From NCBI GenBank assembly GCA_020216965.1, contig JAIWOJ010000034.1, positions 1 through 9,809 on the forward strand: a stretch of DNA of 9,809 bases, written 5' to 3'. The position numbers and the translations under genes are program-made. The DNA comes from Prosthecobacter sp. Its GTDB lineage: Bacteria > Verrucomicrobiota > Verrucomicrobiia > Verrucomicrobiales > Verrucomicrobiaceae. The notes beneath the pieces were generated by a model, which made no database searches, was not told where the DNA came from, and saw only the letters and a program-made list of their open reading frames with translations. Of the stretch, positions 1 through 6,536 are shown in pieces. Each line of letters starts with the position of its first letter. Positions within the stretch are counted from its first letter, which is position 1.

Positions 1-586
1 GCCGGTCGGCCTCGGGCGCGGGTTTCAAGTTCATCTCCGCGTGTTTTGCCGCGATGAAGCGATCAATGTCATTGCGCACCCATTTTCCGCCCGCATCGGG
101 TGGCGTTACCTTTTTCACCGGCTGAAAGAACCAGTAGTTCCGCTGCTCCTCCGTGAAGCCGCCCTCCGTCACCACCACCTTTTTCGATGCGTCTTCTGGC
201 CAGGGTGCCCCGATTTTGATCCACTTCTCCAAGATCGCGATTTCCGCCTCTGGCAACTTTCCACCGCTGTTCTTCGGCGGCATTTGGAAGTCCTCATTGC
301 TCCAGCGAATTGCCTCCATGAGGGGCGATTTCGCTGGATTCCCCGGCACCACTGCCGGGCCGGTATCACCGCCCGTCTTGAGGTAGCCGATGTGGTCCAC
401 GCGCAGGCCGCCCTTTTGCTTCGTGTTGCTGTGGCACTCGTAGCAACGGTTCACCAAGATCGGCCGCACCTCCTTTTCAAAAAACGTCATCGCCGCCCGC
501 TGCGTGTCGTCATCCGCCGCCAAAGCAGGCAGCGCCACAAAGCCAGTGAGGAAAAGAGCAGGAGCTAAGAATTGGGGCCGGTTCAT
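1..586 (-). CDS. Secreted Planctomycete-type cytochrome c / DUF1549 domain protein (partial, N-terminal 195 residues)
   Basis: The reading frame starts with ATG at 586 and runs off the left edge, so the C-terminal part is missing. Residues 1-23 form a signal peptide (MNRP, hydrophobic core, ending ALA before ADDD), so the protein is exported. Residues 34-135 match a planctomycete cytochrome c (PSCyt1) domain: the haem-binding CYECH lies at 48-52 and FQMPP near 100-104 supplies a likely axial Met. From residue 144 the text FTEEQRNYWFFQPV and then NDIDRFIAAKH...LKPAPEADR fits the start of DUF1549. Family members usually continue with DUF1549 and DUF1553 to 700-1000 residues, often beside a DUF1501 gene; those would lie left of the window. 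Their role is not firmly established; many sit near sulfatase or polysaccharide-degradation genes. An AGGA lies a few bases upstream of the start, the only plausible Shine-Dalgarno in the window on a called gene. Family call is secure; function is not. Confidence 0.9.
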   Translation of the reverse strand, partial: MNRPQFLAPALFLTGFVALPALAADDDTQRAAMTFFEKEVRPILVNRCYECHSNTKQKGGLRVDHIGYLKTGGDTGPAVVPGNPAKSPLMEAIRWSNEDFQMPPKNSGGKLPEAEIAILEKWIKIGAPWPEDASKKVVVTEGGFTEEQRNYWFFQPVKKVTPPDAGGKWVRNDIDRFIAAKHAEMNLKPAPEADR

Positions 587-716
587 TACATCCTACAAAA
601 GGAACTGGATGCGAAGTTTTGGACGAAAAAATCATCTTCAGACATGGCTTCCCATGGGTGGTCATTGCTGCCATTTCGCCCATGAGAGCCCCTTTCGTGT
701 CGGGGCCGCCAGCGCC
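587..716. other. Intergenic spacer between methyltransferase stop and cytochrome start
   Basis: This 130-base spacer lies between two minus-strand genes, so it could hold the cytochrome promoter or be transcribed through. It contains a small inverted repeat at 688-706 (GCCCC, 9-base loop, GGGGC), but no T-run follows on either strand, so it is a weak terminator candidate at best. No convincing -35/-10 pair was found. The short plus-strand frames crossing it have no protein-like character. Confidence 0.4.
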
Positions 717-1805
717 TCACGGTTCCAGCGAGACAGCTCCTGGCGTGGCCGATTTTTCTAAAAGGAGGGCGCGGAAACTGCGGCCCATGATGCCAGGATG
801 AGTGAGGGCTTGAAACTGACGCAAGAGGGCATGAGTAGCCGTGTCAGGCGAGTGGCCTTCTAGGCTGGCGAGCCAGGGCAAGGCAAGCCTGCTGAGCCAG
901 CGCCCCTGGTGCTCGTAACTTTGCACTTTTAGGCCAAGTGTCTCTGCTGTGGCGATGATGCGGGTAAAGGGCACATGCGAGGTCAGATCACACTGGCCTA
1001 GCTGCTGAAGCACACGGTCATCCATCTGATGCTGGTGGTAACGGCGCAGGGTGCCGTGGGCACGCTCAGGTAGGAAAAATTCCTCATCATCGAGGCCGTA
1101 GTCAGCGATGCAGAGGGTGCCATAGAGAGGGGCTGAGGCCAGCTCCCGCAGCCAATCTTTGGCAGCCAGATGGATCTCCACCTGATGCCCTGGTTGGAGA
1201 TGCGTCGGAAGGTGGGCGATCTCCTCATGCAGGGCTGCACACGGGCGACTTGTGGCAAAAAAGAGCCCGCCCTGGGCATCCGCACGCACTTTCAGTTCCT
1301 GCCATTCTTTGCCACTCCAGCGGACGAGATACACGGGCAGGGCATCGAGCAGTTCATTGCAGAGAAAGAGGGCAGGCTGGCTTCCCTGGGCGGGCGGGGC
1401 TAGCTCCTGAATGGAGCTGATCCAGCGGACTCTGCCTGCATAGGCAGCTAGGCGCTGCCGCTGTGCCGTCTGGTAGGATGAGTTCGGCTCCACGATCACG
1501 TAGGGAAAGGGGCAGGCATCGAGGATATCCTGCGCGAGCTGGCCATCATGGGCCGCTTGCTCCATGATGATGAAGTCAGGCGGTGAGCCCAGGCGCTCCC
1601 AGGTCTGGTGGGCGAGTTTTGCGAGCAAACGGCCGTAGAGGGGCCCCACACTCACAGCGGTGTAAAAATCCCCCGCCCTGCCGATGCGGCGGGGACCGGG
1701 ACCGTAGTAACCCTGCTCTGGGTGATAAAGCGCGATCTGCATGACCTCCGCAAAGGAGAGACCTTCAGGGCTATCACGGAGGCGAGAGAGGAGCAGGGAG
1801 AGCAT
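717..1805 (-). CDS. MidA/NDUFAF7-like class I SAM-dependent methyltransferase (COG1565, DUF185)
   Basis: This 362-residue protein has the length and order of the MidA/NDUFAF7 family. Residues 17-34 (LSFAEVMQIALYHPEQGY) match the family's N-terminal helix, GDFYTA at 45-50 is the conserved GDF-T motif, EQAAHDGQLAQDIL at 82-95 occupies SAM-binding motif I, and NELLDALPV at 150-158 matches the conserved NE-DA-P motif. Mitochondrial NDUFAF7 methylates an arginine of the complex I subunit NDUFS2; the bacterial substrate is not settled and no complex I gene is visible here. The frame is open back to 1991, but those 62 extra residues are low-complexity (a serine run) and overlap the divergent transporter, while homology begins at the Met encoded at 1803-1805. 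No Shine-Dalgarno precedes it; the bases before ATG are pyrimidine-rich (TTTTCTCCC). Motif I lacks the usual E-x-G-x-G glycines, which may be a lineage variant or a change in cofactor binding. Confidence 0.87.
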   Translation of the reverse strand: MLSLLLSRLRDSPEGLSFAEVMQIALYHPEQGYYGPGPRRIGRAGDFYTAVSVGPLYGRLLAKLAHQTWERLGSPPDFIIMEQAAHDGQLAQDILDACPFPYVIVEPNSSYQTAQRQRLAAYAGRVRWISSIQELAPPAQGSQPALFLCNELLDALPVYLVRWSGKEWQELKVRADAQGGLFFATSRPCAALHEEIAHLPTHLQPGHQVEIHLAAKDWLRELASAPLYGTLCIADYGLDDEEFFLPERAHGTLRRYHQHQMDDRVLQQLGQCDLTSHVPFTRIIATAETLGLKVQSYEHQGRWLSRLALPWLASLEGHSPDTATHALLRQFQALTHPGIMGRSFRALLLEKSATPGAVSLEP

Positions 1806-1866
1806 GGGAGAAAAGGAAAGTTTTGCTTCTTGGCTGGAGGATGAGCTAGAAGCTGGGTTTTCCCAA
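1806..1866. promoter_or_regulatory. Short divergent regulatory gap with an inverted repeat at 1854-1865
   Basis: Only about 61 bases separate the preferred starts of the methyltransferase (leftward) and the MFS transporter (rightward), so transcription signals must be shared or lie inside the neighbouring coding sequences. A perfect small palindrome, TGGGTTTTCCCA (1854-1865), ends one base before the transporter ATG, where a ribosome site would normally sit. It could form a 4-bp hairpin or be a protein site; both are inference. No good -35/-10 pair was recognised on either strand. If the transporter starts at 1804 instead, this gap vanishes and the two starts share CATG. Confidence 0.3.
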
Positions 1867-3207
1867 ATGATGTTTCCGCTCTCTCGTGCTGCCACGATCG
1901 CGCCAGCAGGTTTTAACCGCTGGCTAGTGCCACCTGCTGCGATTGCCGTGCATATGTGCATCGGGCAGGTGTATGGGTTTAGTGTGTTCAAGAAGCCGCT
2001 GGCAAAGGTGCTCGGGGTGACAGAGTCGGCTGCTGGAGACTGGTCCGAGGCGGATGTCGGCGTGGCTTACTCCATCGCCCTCGCTCTGCTGGGGGTCGCA
2101 GCAGCCGTGTTCGGAAAATGGGTGGAGCGCAGTGGGCCGCGCAAGGCGATGGTCGTGAGCATGGCGTGCTTTTGCACTGGACTGCTGCTCTCTAGCCTGG
2201 CGGTGCGGTGGCATCAATTGTGGCTGCTTTATGTGGGCTATGGTCTCATCGGCGGCATCGGGCTTGGTCTGGGCTACATCGCCCCTGTGTCCACGCTCAT
2301 GAAATGGTTCCCTGATCGGCCCGGCATGGCAACGGGGATGGCGATCATGGGGTTTGGGGGTGGGGCGCTGATCGGGGGGCCACTGGCGGAGGAGTTGATG
2401 GAATTTTTCAGTACGAAAAGCAGCGTGGGAGCGGCGGAGGCGATGATGGCGATGGCGGGGCTTTATGCGGCCTCCATGCTTTTTGGGGCGGTGATCGTGC
2501 GCGTGCCGCCAGACGGATGGAAACCAGAGGGCTGGGAACCGAGGGAGGTGAGCTCAAAACTGGTCACGACGGCGAGCGTGTCTGTCGATCAGGCATGGAA
2601 GACGCCGCAGTTTTGGCTGCTGTGGGTGGTCTTGTGCATGAATGTCAGCGCGGGGATCGGTATCCTGGGGCAGGCATCGCCGATGATTCAGGATATGTTT
2701 GGGGTGACGCCAAAAGCGGCGGCGGGTTATGTGGGCCTGCTGTCTCTCTGCAATCTGGCTGGGCGATTTTTCTGGTCCTCCATGTCTGACCTGATCGGCC
2801 GCAAGGGCATCTACTGTGTGTATTTCATCCTGGGTGCCGCGCTCTATGCCAGCGTGCCCTGGACGCAGGGCCGTGGCAGCGTGGGGCTGTTTGTGGCGGC
2901 CACGGGGTTGATCCTTTCCATGTATGGCGGCGGCTTTGCGACGATTCCAGCGTACTTGCGTGATCTCTTTGGCAGCTATCAGGTGGGGGCGATTCATGGT
3001 CGGCTCATCACCGCGTGGTCGATGGCAGCCGTGATCGGCCCGCAGTTGATGGACCGGCTATCGGTGGCGAATAAGAAGACGATGCCACCTGAGCAGGCCT
3101 ACAATTCCATTTTTCACCTGATGGTAGGTCTGCTTTTCATCGGGCTGGTGGCAAACCTACTCGTGCGCCCCGTGGACGCGCGGCATCACCTGCACAATCC
3201 TTCCTGA
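1867..3207 (+). CDS. MFS transporter of the oxalate:formate antiporter (OFA) type, organic-anion carrier
   Basis: With the ATG at 1867 the protein has 446 residues and a typical MFS pattern of about 12 membrane spans. The N-terminus FNRWLVPPAAIAVHMCIGQ (16-34) followed by YGFSVFKKPL resembles the first span of OFA-family carriers. Motif A is GKWVERSGPRKA (83-94), its pseudo-repeat in the second half is SDLIGRKG, and the stretch from GYIAPVSTLMKW (136-147) through PDRPGMATG to GFGGGALIGGP is an OFA-like signature. The substrate is probably a small carboxylate (oxalate, formate, lactate or pyruvate class); the sequence does not decide which, and no oxalate-degradation genes are nearby. Start choice is uncertain: the frame is open from 1741, and ATG 1804 has a GGGAG a few bases upstream, but residues before 1867 are charged, unlike the family and antisense to the methyltransferase. 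A second gene follows after 6 bases, suggesting coupled translation. Confidence 0.88.
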   Translation: MMFPLSRAATIAPAGFNRWLVPPAAIAVHMCIGQVYGFSVFKKPLAKVLGVTESAAGDWSEADVGVAYSIALALLGVAAAVFGKWVERSGPRKAMVVSMACFCTGLLLSSLAVRWHQLWLLYVGYGLIGGIGLGLGYIAPVSTLMKWFPDRPGMATGMAIMGFGGGALIGGPLAEELMEFFSTKSSVGAAEAMMAMAGLYAASMLFGAVIVRVPPDGWKPEGWEPREVSSKLVTTASVSVDQAWKTPQFWLLWVVLCMNVSAGIGILGQASPMIQDMFGVTPKAAAGYVGLLSLCNLAGRFFWSSMSDLIGRKGIYCVYFILGAALYASVPWTQGRGSVGLFVAATGLILSMYGGGFATIPAYLRDLFGSYQVGAIHGRLITAWSMAAVIGPQLMDRLSVANKKTMPPEQAYNSIFHLMVGLLFIGLVANLLVRPVDARHHLHNPS

Positions 3208-3213
3208 CCGATC

Positions 3214-3339
3214 ATGAAAGCATGGTATCTCCTCATCGCCTGGACCTGGGTAACTTTGCCGCTGAGCTGGGGCGTGATTCAATCTGTGAAAAAATCCCTG
3301 CCACTCTTCCAGAGGGCAGAAGCTGCCGCGAAGCCCTAA
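3214..3339 (+). CDS. Small single-span membrane peptide, putative MFS transporter small subunit (41 aa)
   Basis: The ATG at 3214 opens a 41-residue frame ending with TAA at 3337-3339, only 6 bases after the transporter stop. The peptide has a two-residue basic/polar start, one hydrophobic span at about 4-25 (WYLLIAWTWVTLPLSWGV), then a basic amphipathic tail (IQSVKKSLPLFQRAEAAAKP). From memory, very short proteins carrying a PLxWGVxQTxxKSLxLF-like pattern lie directly downstream of OFA-type MFS genes and are annotated as MFS transporter small subunit; this one fits in length, position and pattern. Its mechanism is not known to me; a stabilising or regulatory partner of the carrier is inference. 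No Shine-Dalgarno is visible, so reinitiation after the upstream stop is likely. It is short enough to be missed by length-filtered gene callers. Confidence 0.75.
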   Translation: MKAWYLLIAWTWVTLPLSWGVIQSVKKSLPLFQRAEAAAKP

Positions 3340-3354
3340 ATGAGAGCGCGCCCT

Positions 3355-4644
3355 TTATTGGGGCATCTCAGGGGCGAGGACGACGCGAAAGCCGACCCGG
3401 TGAGAGCGCTTGCCAGGATCACTCTCAAAGCGTGCGGAGGCACGCACCTCCTCCACCGGGCTCATGTAGCAGCCGCCGCGCATGATTCGGCGGCGGGGTT
3501 TCCCAGGCTCAGGGTGCAGACGGAGTGGATCGGTAGAGATGCCAGCGGGATAGGGGCCACTGATGTCCAGGCACCATTCGTGGACGAGGCCCAGCATGTC
3601 GTAGAGCCCCCAGTCATTGGGCAAAAAGCGCCCTACTTTGCCAAAGCCGGATTTGTGGGCCTTGAGTGCGGCGATTTTCGGCAGGAGACCATAGCGTGGG
3701 CGGTGCTTGGGCCCTTCTCCACCGGCGCGGCAGGCGCGTTCCCACTCTGCCTCGGTGGGGAGGCGGTAAGCATAGCCAGGAGGTAGGGTGCCCGCTTGGC
3801 GCTCTAGCAGGGTCAGTTCCTCACAAAATGCCTCAGCATCCTCCCAACTGACACAGGTGACGGGCGCATCCTCTGCCTTGTGGCTCTCAAACTGAGCTGG
3901 CGATGGCATCCCACGCACGGCGCTGTATTGGCGGTTGGTGATGGGGTGGGCACTCATCCAAAAGGAGCGGCTGAGGGTGACAGTGTGCGGTTCCTCTTCA
4001 GGCAGGGCATGGGGGTCTGCCTGCCTGCTCGTGCCGCGCACATATTGGCCTGCGGGTATGCCACGCAGGCGGATGCCGTGGGAGCTGACCCAGGGGTGGC
4101 AGATTTCTCGGGCGATGTGCAAGCGCAGGGGCTGCGGGCCAGCGCTGGCGGGCTCGCCTTGCAGCCAATCATCCAGATTTTCTCCCAGGCCACTGATGTG
4201 GATCTGGTTGCCAATGCTGGCCCCCTCCTGGCCTAGGCCAATGTTATCGCCCACCATGCCAGCGCCGCGTAGGTCCAGGTGGAGATTGCCCGCACGGCGG
4301 CGCTCGCGGACGATGACGGGGAGTTTTTCACTGGCTAACTCCAGCTCAAGGTGGGCATCGACCTTGAGGTTGAGGTGGATTTGGAGCACCTCCTCCCCTG
4401 GGTAGGCAGGGGGCGGGCAGATCTCCATTTGCTCCCAGGATAAGCCTGGCCTGAGGTGGCCGAGAGTGCGCCAGCCGGGTGGGCTGGAGAGGTCTGCCGC
4501 CCAGAGGAGGCGAAACTTCGCATCACGCAATTCAGCTTGGGTGCAGTTTTGGGCGTGGAGGCGGATGTTTCGGGGCTCACCGGCGACCCAGCGGCTTGGT
4601 ACCTGGGCTTGAAAGCGGAGGTAAGGGCAGGCTTCGGGAGACAT
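3355..4644 (-). CDS. FGE/SUMF1-fold (FGE-sulfatase domain) protein with a novel beta-rich N-terminal half
   Basis: This 429-residue protein has no signal peptide or membrane span, so it is probably cytoplasmic. Residues about 190-425 carry the formylglycine-generating-enzyme fold: GIPAGQYVRGT (195-205), PITNRQY (234-240), PVTCVSWEDAEAFC (261-274), YRLPTEAEWERACRAG (293-308), NDWGLYDMLGLVHEW (343-357), RGGCYMS (389-395) and SHRVGFRVV (414-422). The paired cysteines that true FGEs use downstream of RGGS-Y are absent, the segment reading SPVEEVRASAR, so sulfatase activation is unlikely; EgtB/PvdO-like or purely structural roles are possible. Residues 1-115 alternate like an Ig-like beta sandwich, and about 124-151 form a glycine/asparagine-rich GDNIGLG...IGNQIHISG segment; I do not recognise this half. 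It lies 72 bases after a membrane-protein gene on the same strand, probably co-transcribed. ATG 4644 is the only ATG after the in-frame stop at 4717; no Shine-Dalgarno precedes it. Confidence 0.85.
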   Translation of the reverse strand: MSPEACPYLRFQAQVPSRWVAGEPRNIRLHAQNCTQAELRDAKFRLLWAADLSSPPGWRTLGHLRPGLSWEQMEICPPPAYPGEEVLQIHLNLKVDAHLELELASEKLPVIVRERRRAGNLHLDLRGAGMVGDNIGLGQEGASIGNQIHISGLGENLDDWLQGEPASAGPQPLRLHIAREICHPWVSSHGIRLRGIPAGQYVRGTSRQADPHALPEEEPHTVTLSRSFWMSAHPITNRQYSAVRGMPSPAQFESHKAEDAPVTCVSWEDAEAFCEELTLLERQAGTLPPGYAYRLPTEAEWERACRAGGEGPKHRPRYGLLPKIAALKAHKSGFGKVGRFLPNDWGLYDMLGLVHEWCLDISGPYPAGISTDPLRLHPEPGKPRRRIMRGGCYMSPVEEVRASARFESDPGKRSHRVGFRVVLAPEMPQ

Positions 4645-4716
4645 GCAGGAGGTGCGGAATGGCAGTTGCCCAAGCGATCGCGGCCTGCGTTTTCCGAAGA
4701 ACCGCCGGGGGTGTTT
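4645..4716. other. Spacer between the membrane protein and FGE-fold genes
   Basis: On the minus strand these 72 bases separate the upstream TAA from the FGE-fold ATG and remain open in the same frame, without an ATG, GTG or TTG start. They contain the 8-base palindrome GCGATCGC (4674-4681). On the plus strand a perfect AGGAGGT (4647-4653) precedes an ATG (4659) that opens a 25-residue frame to 4736. No terminator is evident, which supports a two-gene operon on the minus strand. Confidence 0.4.
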
Positions 4717-6435
4717 TTAGGATTTTTTGGAGATGAGAGCCTTCAGCCGCGCCACTTGATCTGTGGAGAGCGAGTCGTAGGACAGGTCGAGCAATAACTC
4801 TGCGCACTGGCGGATTTCGATTTCGTTGGGTGAACCGGGATAAAGGCAAAGCTCAAAAAGATCGACGGCCTTGTCCACGGGCAGCTCACGCATGGCCATT
4901 TTCGTAGCAGCCAGCCGGGTATCCGCCTGCTCTGGGGGATCGAGGATGAGCCATTCGAGGAGGAACTGGTGCTCCTCTCCACCTGAGGGTGCCGCGCCTG
5001 ATTCCCCATGGAGCAGGCTTTCATGCTGGCGTAGGGAGCCGTCCTTAAGTAGGCCAAAGAGCTTTTTGATCTCAGGGTGCTGACGCTCAAAGGCATCTCT
5101 GGCGAGCTCCCTGCGGTCTTTTTGGGAAAGAGCGCGGGAGGAGGTGGCCTGGGCCGCTGCGCCTGGAGCAACCGCCCCGGCAGCGGCGGGTTGGCCAGGG
5201 GTGCCTGCACTTTTGCCTGAGCTGGTGGATTCAGCCCCTGAAAGGACGGATTGAAGCAGACGCAGGGATTCCCGGATCGGCGGTGCGGGTGGCCCAGAAG
5301 GTTTCTCGACAGGGGCCTCAGCCTTCACAGGCGGCTCTTCCACGACCGGGGGTGACGCGGCGGCAGGCGCAGGCGCTACGGCCACCGCTGGCGGCAATGC
5401 TGGAGATGAAGGGCTGGAGCTGTCCGGCGCGGCATCGGTTTCCTCCTCCAATGGCACGAGCACGGCAGCAGCCCCCAAGACTAGGATGGCGGCGGCTAGG
5501 CCAGAGGCTAGGCCGATGCCAAAGCCAATGCGGCGGGCAGGAGGCGGCGGCGTGGTCGGCGCAGTGGGCGATGGGGCACCTGCCCCTAGGAGCAGCGGGG
5601 TGGCGGGTTGCTCTGGCAGGGGAGGACGACTACGCCAGAGATCCCACCAGATGCCGGGAACGGCGTTTTGAAACAGCTCCACGCCTGGCACTTCCTCCCT
5701 GGGTAGCACGGCGGCAAGATGGCTGAGGGCGAGGCGAGATTCAGGCTGGTTCCAATCCCAATCGGCGGAAGGCTCACGCAGGCGGCGGTTCCAGAAAATG
5801 CGCTCTTCAGGTGGGCTGGAGCCGAGGAGTTCACCCGCTTGTACCCAGGGCATGGCGTCATTGACCAGCTCCACATCCGCAGGCTCACGCAGGAGCGGTG
5901 CCGCACGATCCACGAGTTTGCGGGCAGCTTGGGGGCGCAGGATGCCTAGTAGCCCGCCTAGCAGCATCATGACGCGCGCGGTTTCTCGATTGAGCTGCGC
6001 ATCTGGGGTGGTCAGCAGGGCATCTCCCAGCAGCTTTAGCTTTTGGATTTCCCCTTGGCGCACCCACTGCAGGACGACCAACCGAGTGAGGTCTGAGCAA
6101 TTGCATGAGAGCTCTTTGGGCAAATGGTGAGGCTGCACGGAGGCAGCCAGCAGGAGCCCCTGGTCATCATACGCATCAATCAAACGGCGGCTGGTCTCTC
6201 GGGCAGATCTAGGGCTATCGTAGCCTTTGGCAAAGGCCTCGCTAAGGTTCACCTTGTCCCTGCTAGATACCTCAGCGAGGTCAAAGCTGGGCTCTTCTGG
6301 CACAGCTTCCGCCGCAGTAGCAACTCGCTCAGCGCCGCTTTGCCGGTCATCGAGAGCCCCCGACCATCCATCATGAGAGCCAGAGGGATGACCGGGTTCC
6401 TGGGCATCAGAGGAGGAGGGGTAGGAATCATTCAT
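4717..6435 (-). CDS. Single-span membrane protein with helical N-domain and Pro/Ala-rich linker, unknown function
   Basis: The 572-residue product matches no family I can name. Residues 1-55 are acidic, polar and probably disordered. Residues 60-270 look all-helical with repeated Leu/Ala helices and a Trp-rich end (AVPGIWWDLWRSRP, 258-271). A Pro/Thr linker leads to RR and one membrane span at about 303-328, followed by acidic EEE; the charge pattern predicts N-terminus inside, C-terminus outside. Residues 330-430 are a Pro/Ala/Val/Ser-rich, low-complexity linker of the kind that crosses a periplasm or cell-wall layer. Residues 435-572 form a second charged helical domain (SQKDRRELARDAFERQHPEIKKLFG...) ending in a leucine-rich helix. 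There is no cleavable signal peptide. It is first in a likely operon with the FGE-fold gene and diverges from the dihydrouridine synthase gene. The bases before ATG (TTTCTCCCG) are pyrimidine-rich and not Shine-Dalgarno-like. Confidence 0.8.
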   Translation of the reverse strand: MNDSYPSSSDAQEPGHPSGSHDGWSGALDDRQSGAERVATAAEAVPEEPSFDLAEVSSRDKVNLSEAFAKGYDSPRSARETSRRLIDAYDDQGLLLAASVQPHHLPKELSCNCSDLTRLVVLQWVRQGEIQKLKLLGDALLTTPDAQLNRETARVMMLLGGLLGILRPQAARKLVDRAAPLLREPADVELVNDAMPWVQAGELLGSSPPEERIFWNRRLREPSADWDWNQPESRLALSHLAAVLPREEVPGVELFQNAVPGIWWDLWRSRPPLPEQPATPLLLGAGAPSPTAPTTPPPPARRIGFGIGLASGLAAAILVLGAAAVLVPLEEETDAAPDSSSPSSPALPPAVAVAPAPAAASPPVVEEPPVKAEAPVEKPSGPPAPPIRESLRLLQSVLSGAESTSSGKSAGTPGQPAAAGAVAPGAAAQATSSRALSQKDRRELARDAFERQHPEIKKLFGLLKDGSLRQHESLLHGESGAAPSGGEEHQFLLEWLILDPPEQADTRLAATKMAMRELPVDKAVDLFELCLYPGSPNEIEIRQCAELLLDLSYDSLSTDQVARLKALISKKS

Positions 6436-6536
6436 CGGGAGAAAGCGATACCTTCAGCATCGTTAAGCAAGGCGCTTCAGGCTGGAAAGGCAAGCAGGAA
6501 CCTTGCCCGTGCTGTGCAGCGGGCTTATGATGGCGG
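6436..6536. promoter_or_regulatory. Divergent intergenic region (membrane protein gene / dus gene)
   Basis: These 101 bases separate two diverging starts and should hold promoters for both. I could not pick a convincing -35/-10 pair on either strand. Two out-of-frame ATGs (6527 and 6530) lie just upstream of the dus start at 6537, and no clear Shine-Dalgarno is present. Confidence 0.35.

Noticed and set aside
688..706. Hairpin GCCCC/GGGGC after the methyltransferase as an intrinsic terminator
   Set aside because: The stem is 5 bp with a 9-base loop and has no T-run on either strand.
1741..1866. 42-residue N-terminal extension of the transporter frame
   Set aside because: It is highly charged, antisense to methyltransferase coding sequence, and precedes the position where OFA-type carriers normally begin; ATG 1804 is kept as an alternative only.
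1806..1991. 62-residue N-terminal extension of the methyltransferase frame
   Set aside because: It is low-complexity, has no family counterpart and overlaps the start of the divergent transporter; the conserved N-terminal helix begins just after the Met at 1803-1805.
2554..2997. 147-residue minus-strand frame inside the transporter
   Set aside because: It is an antisense shadow of a clearly coding MFS gene, with a His/Arg/Pro-rich composition typical of such shadows.
3880..4236. 118-residue plus-strand frame opposite the FGE-fold gene, with neighbouring frames at 3340-3786 and 3935-4405
   Set aside because: These are antisense shadows; the minus-strand frame carries a full ordered set of FGE motifs.
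5283..5726. 147-residue plus-strand frame opposite the membrane protein linker
   Set aside because: Its length comes from the Pro/Ala-rich GC-biased linker on the other strand; composition is Arg/Gln/Pro-rich and not protein-like.
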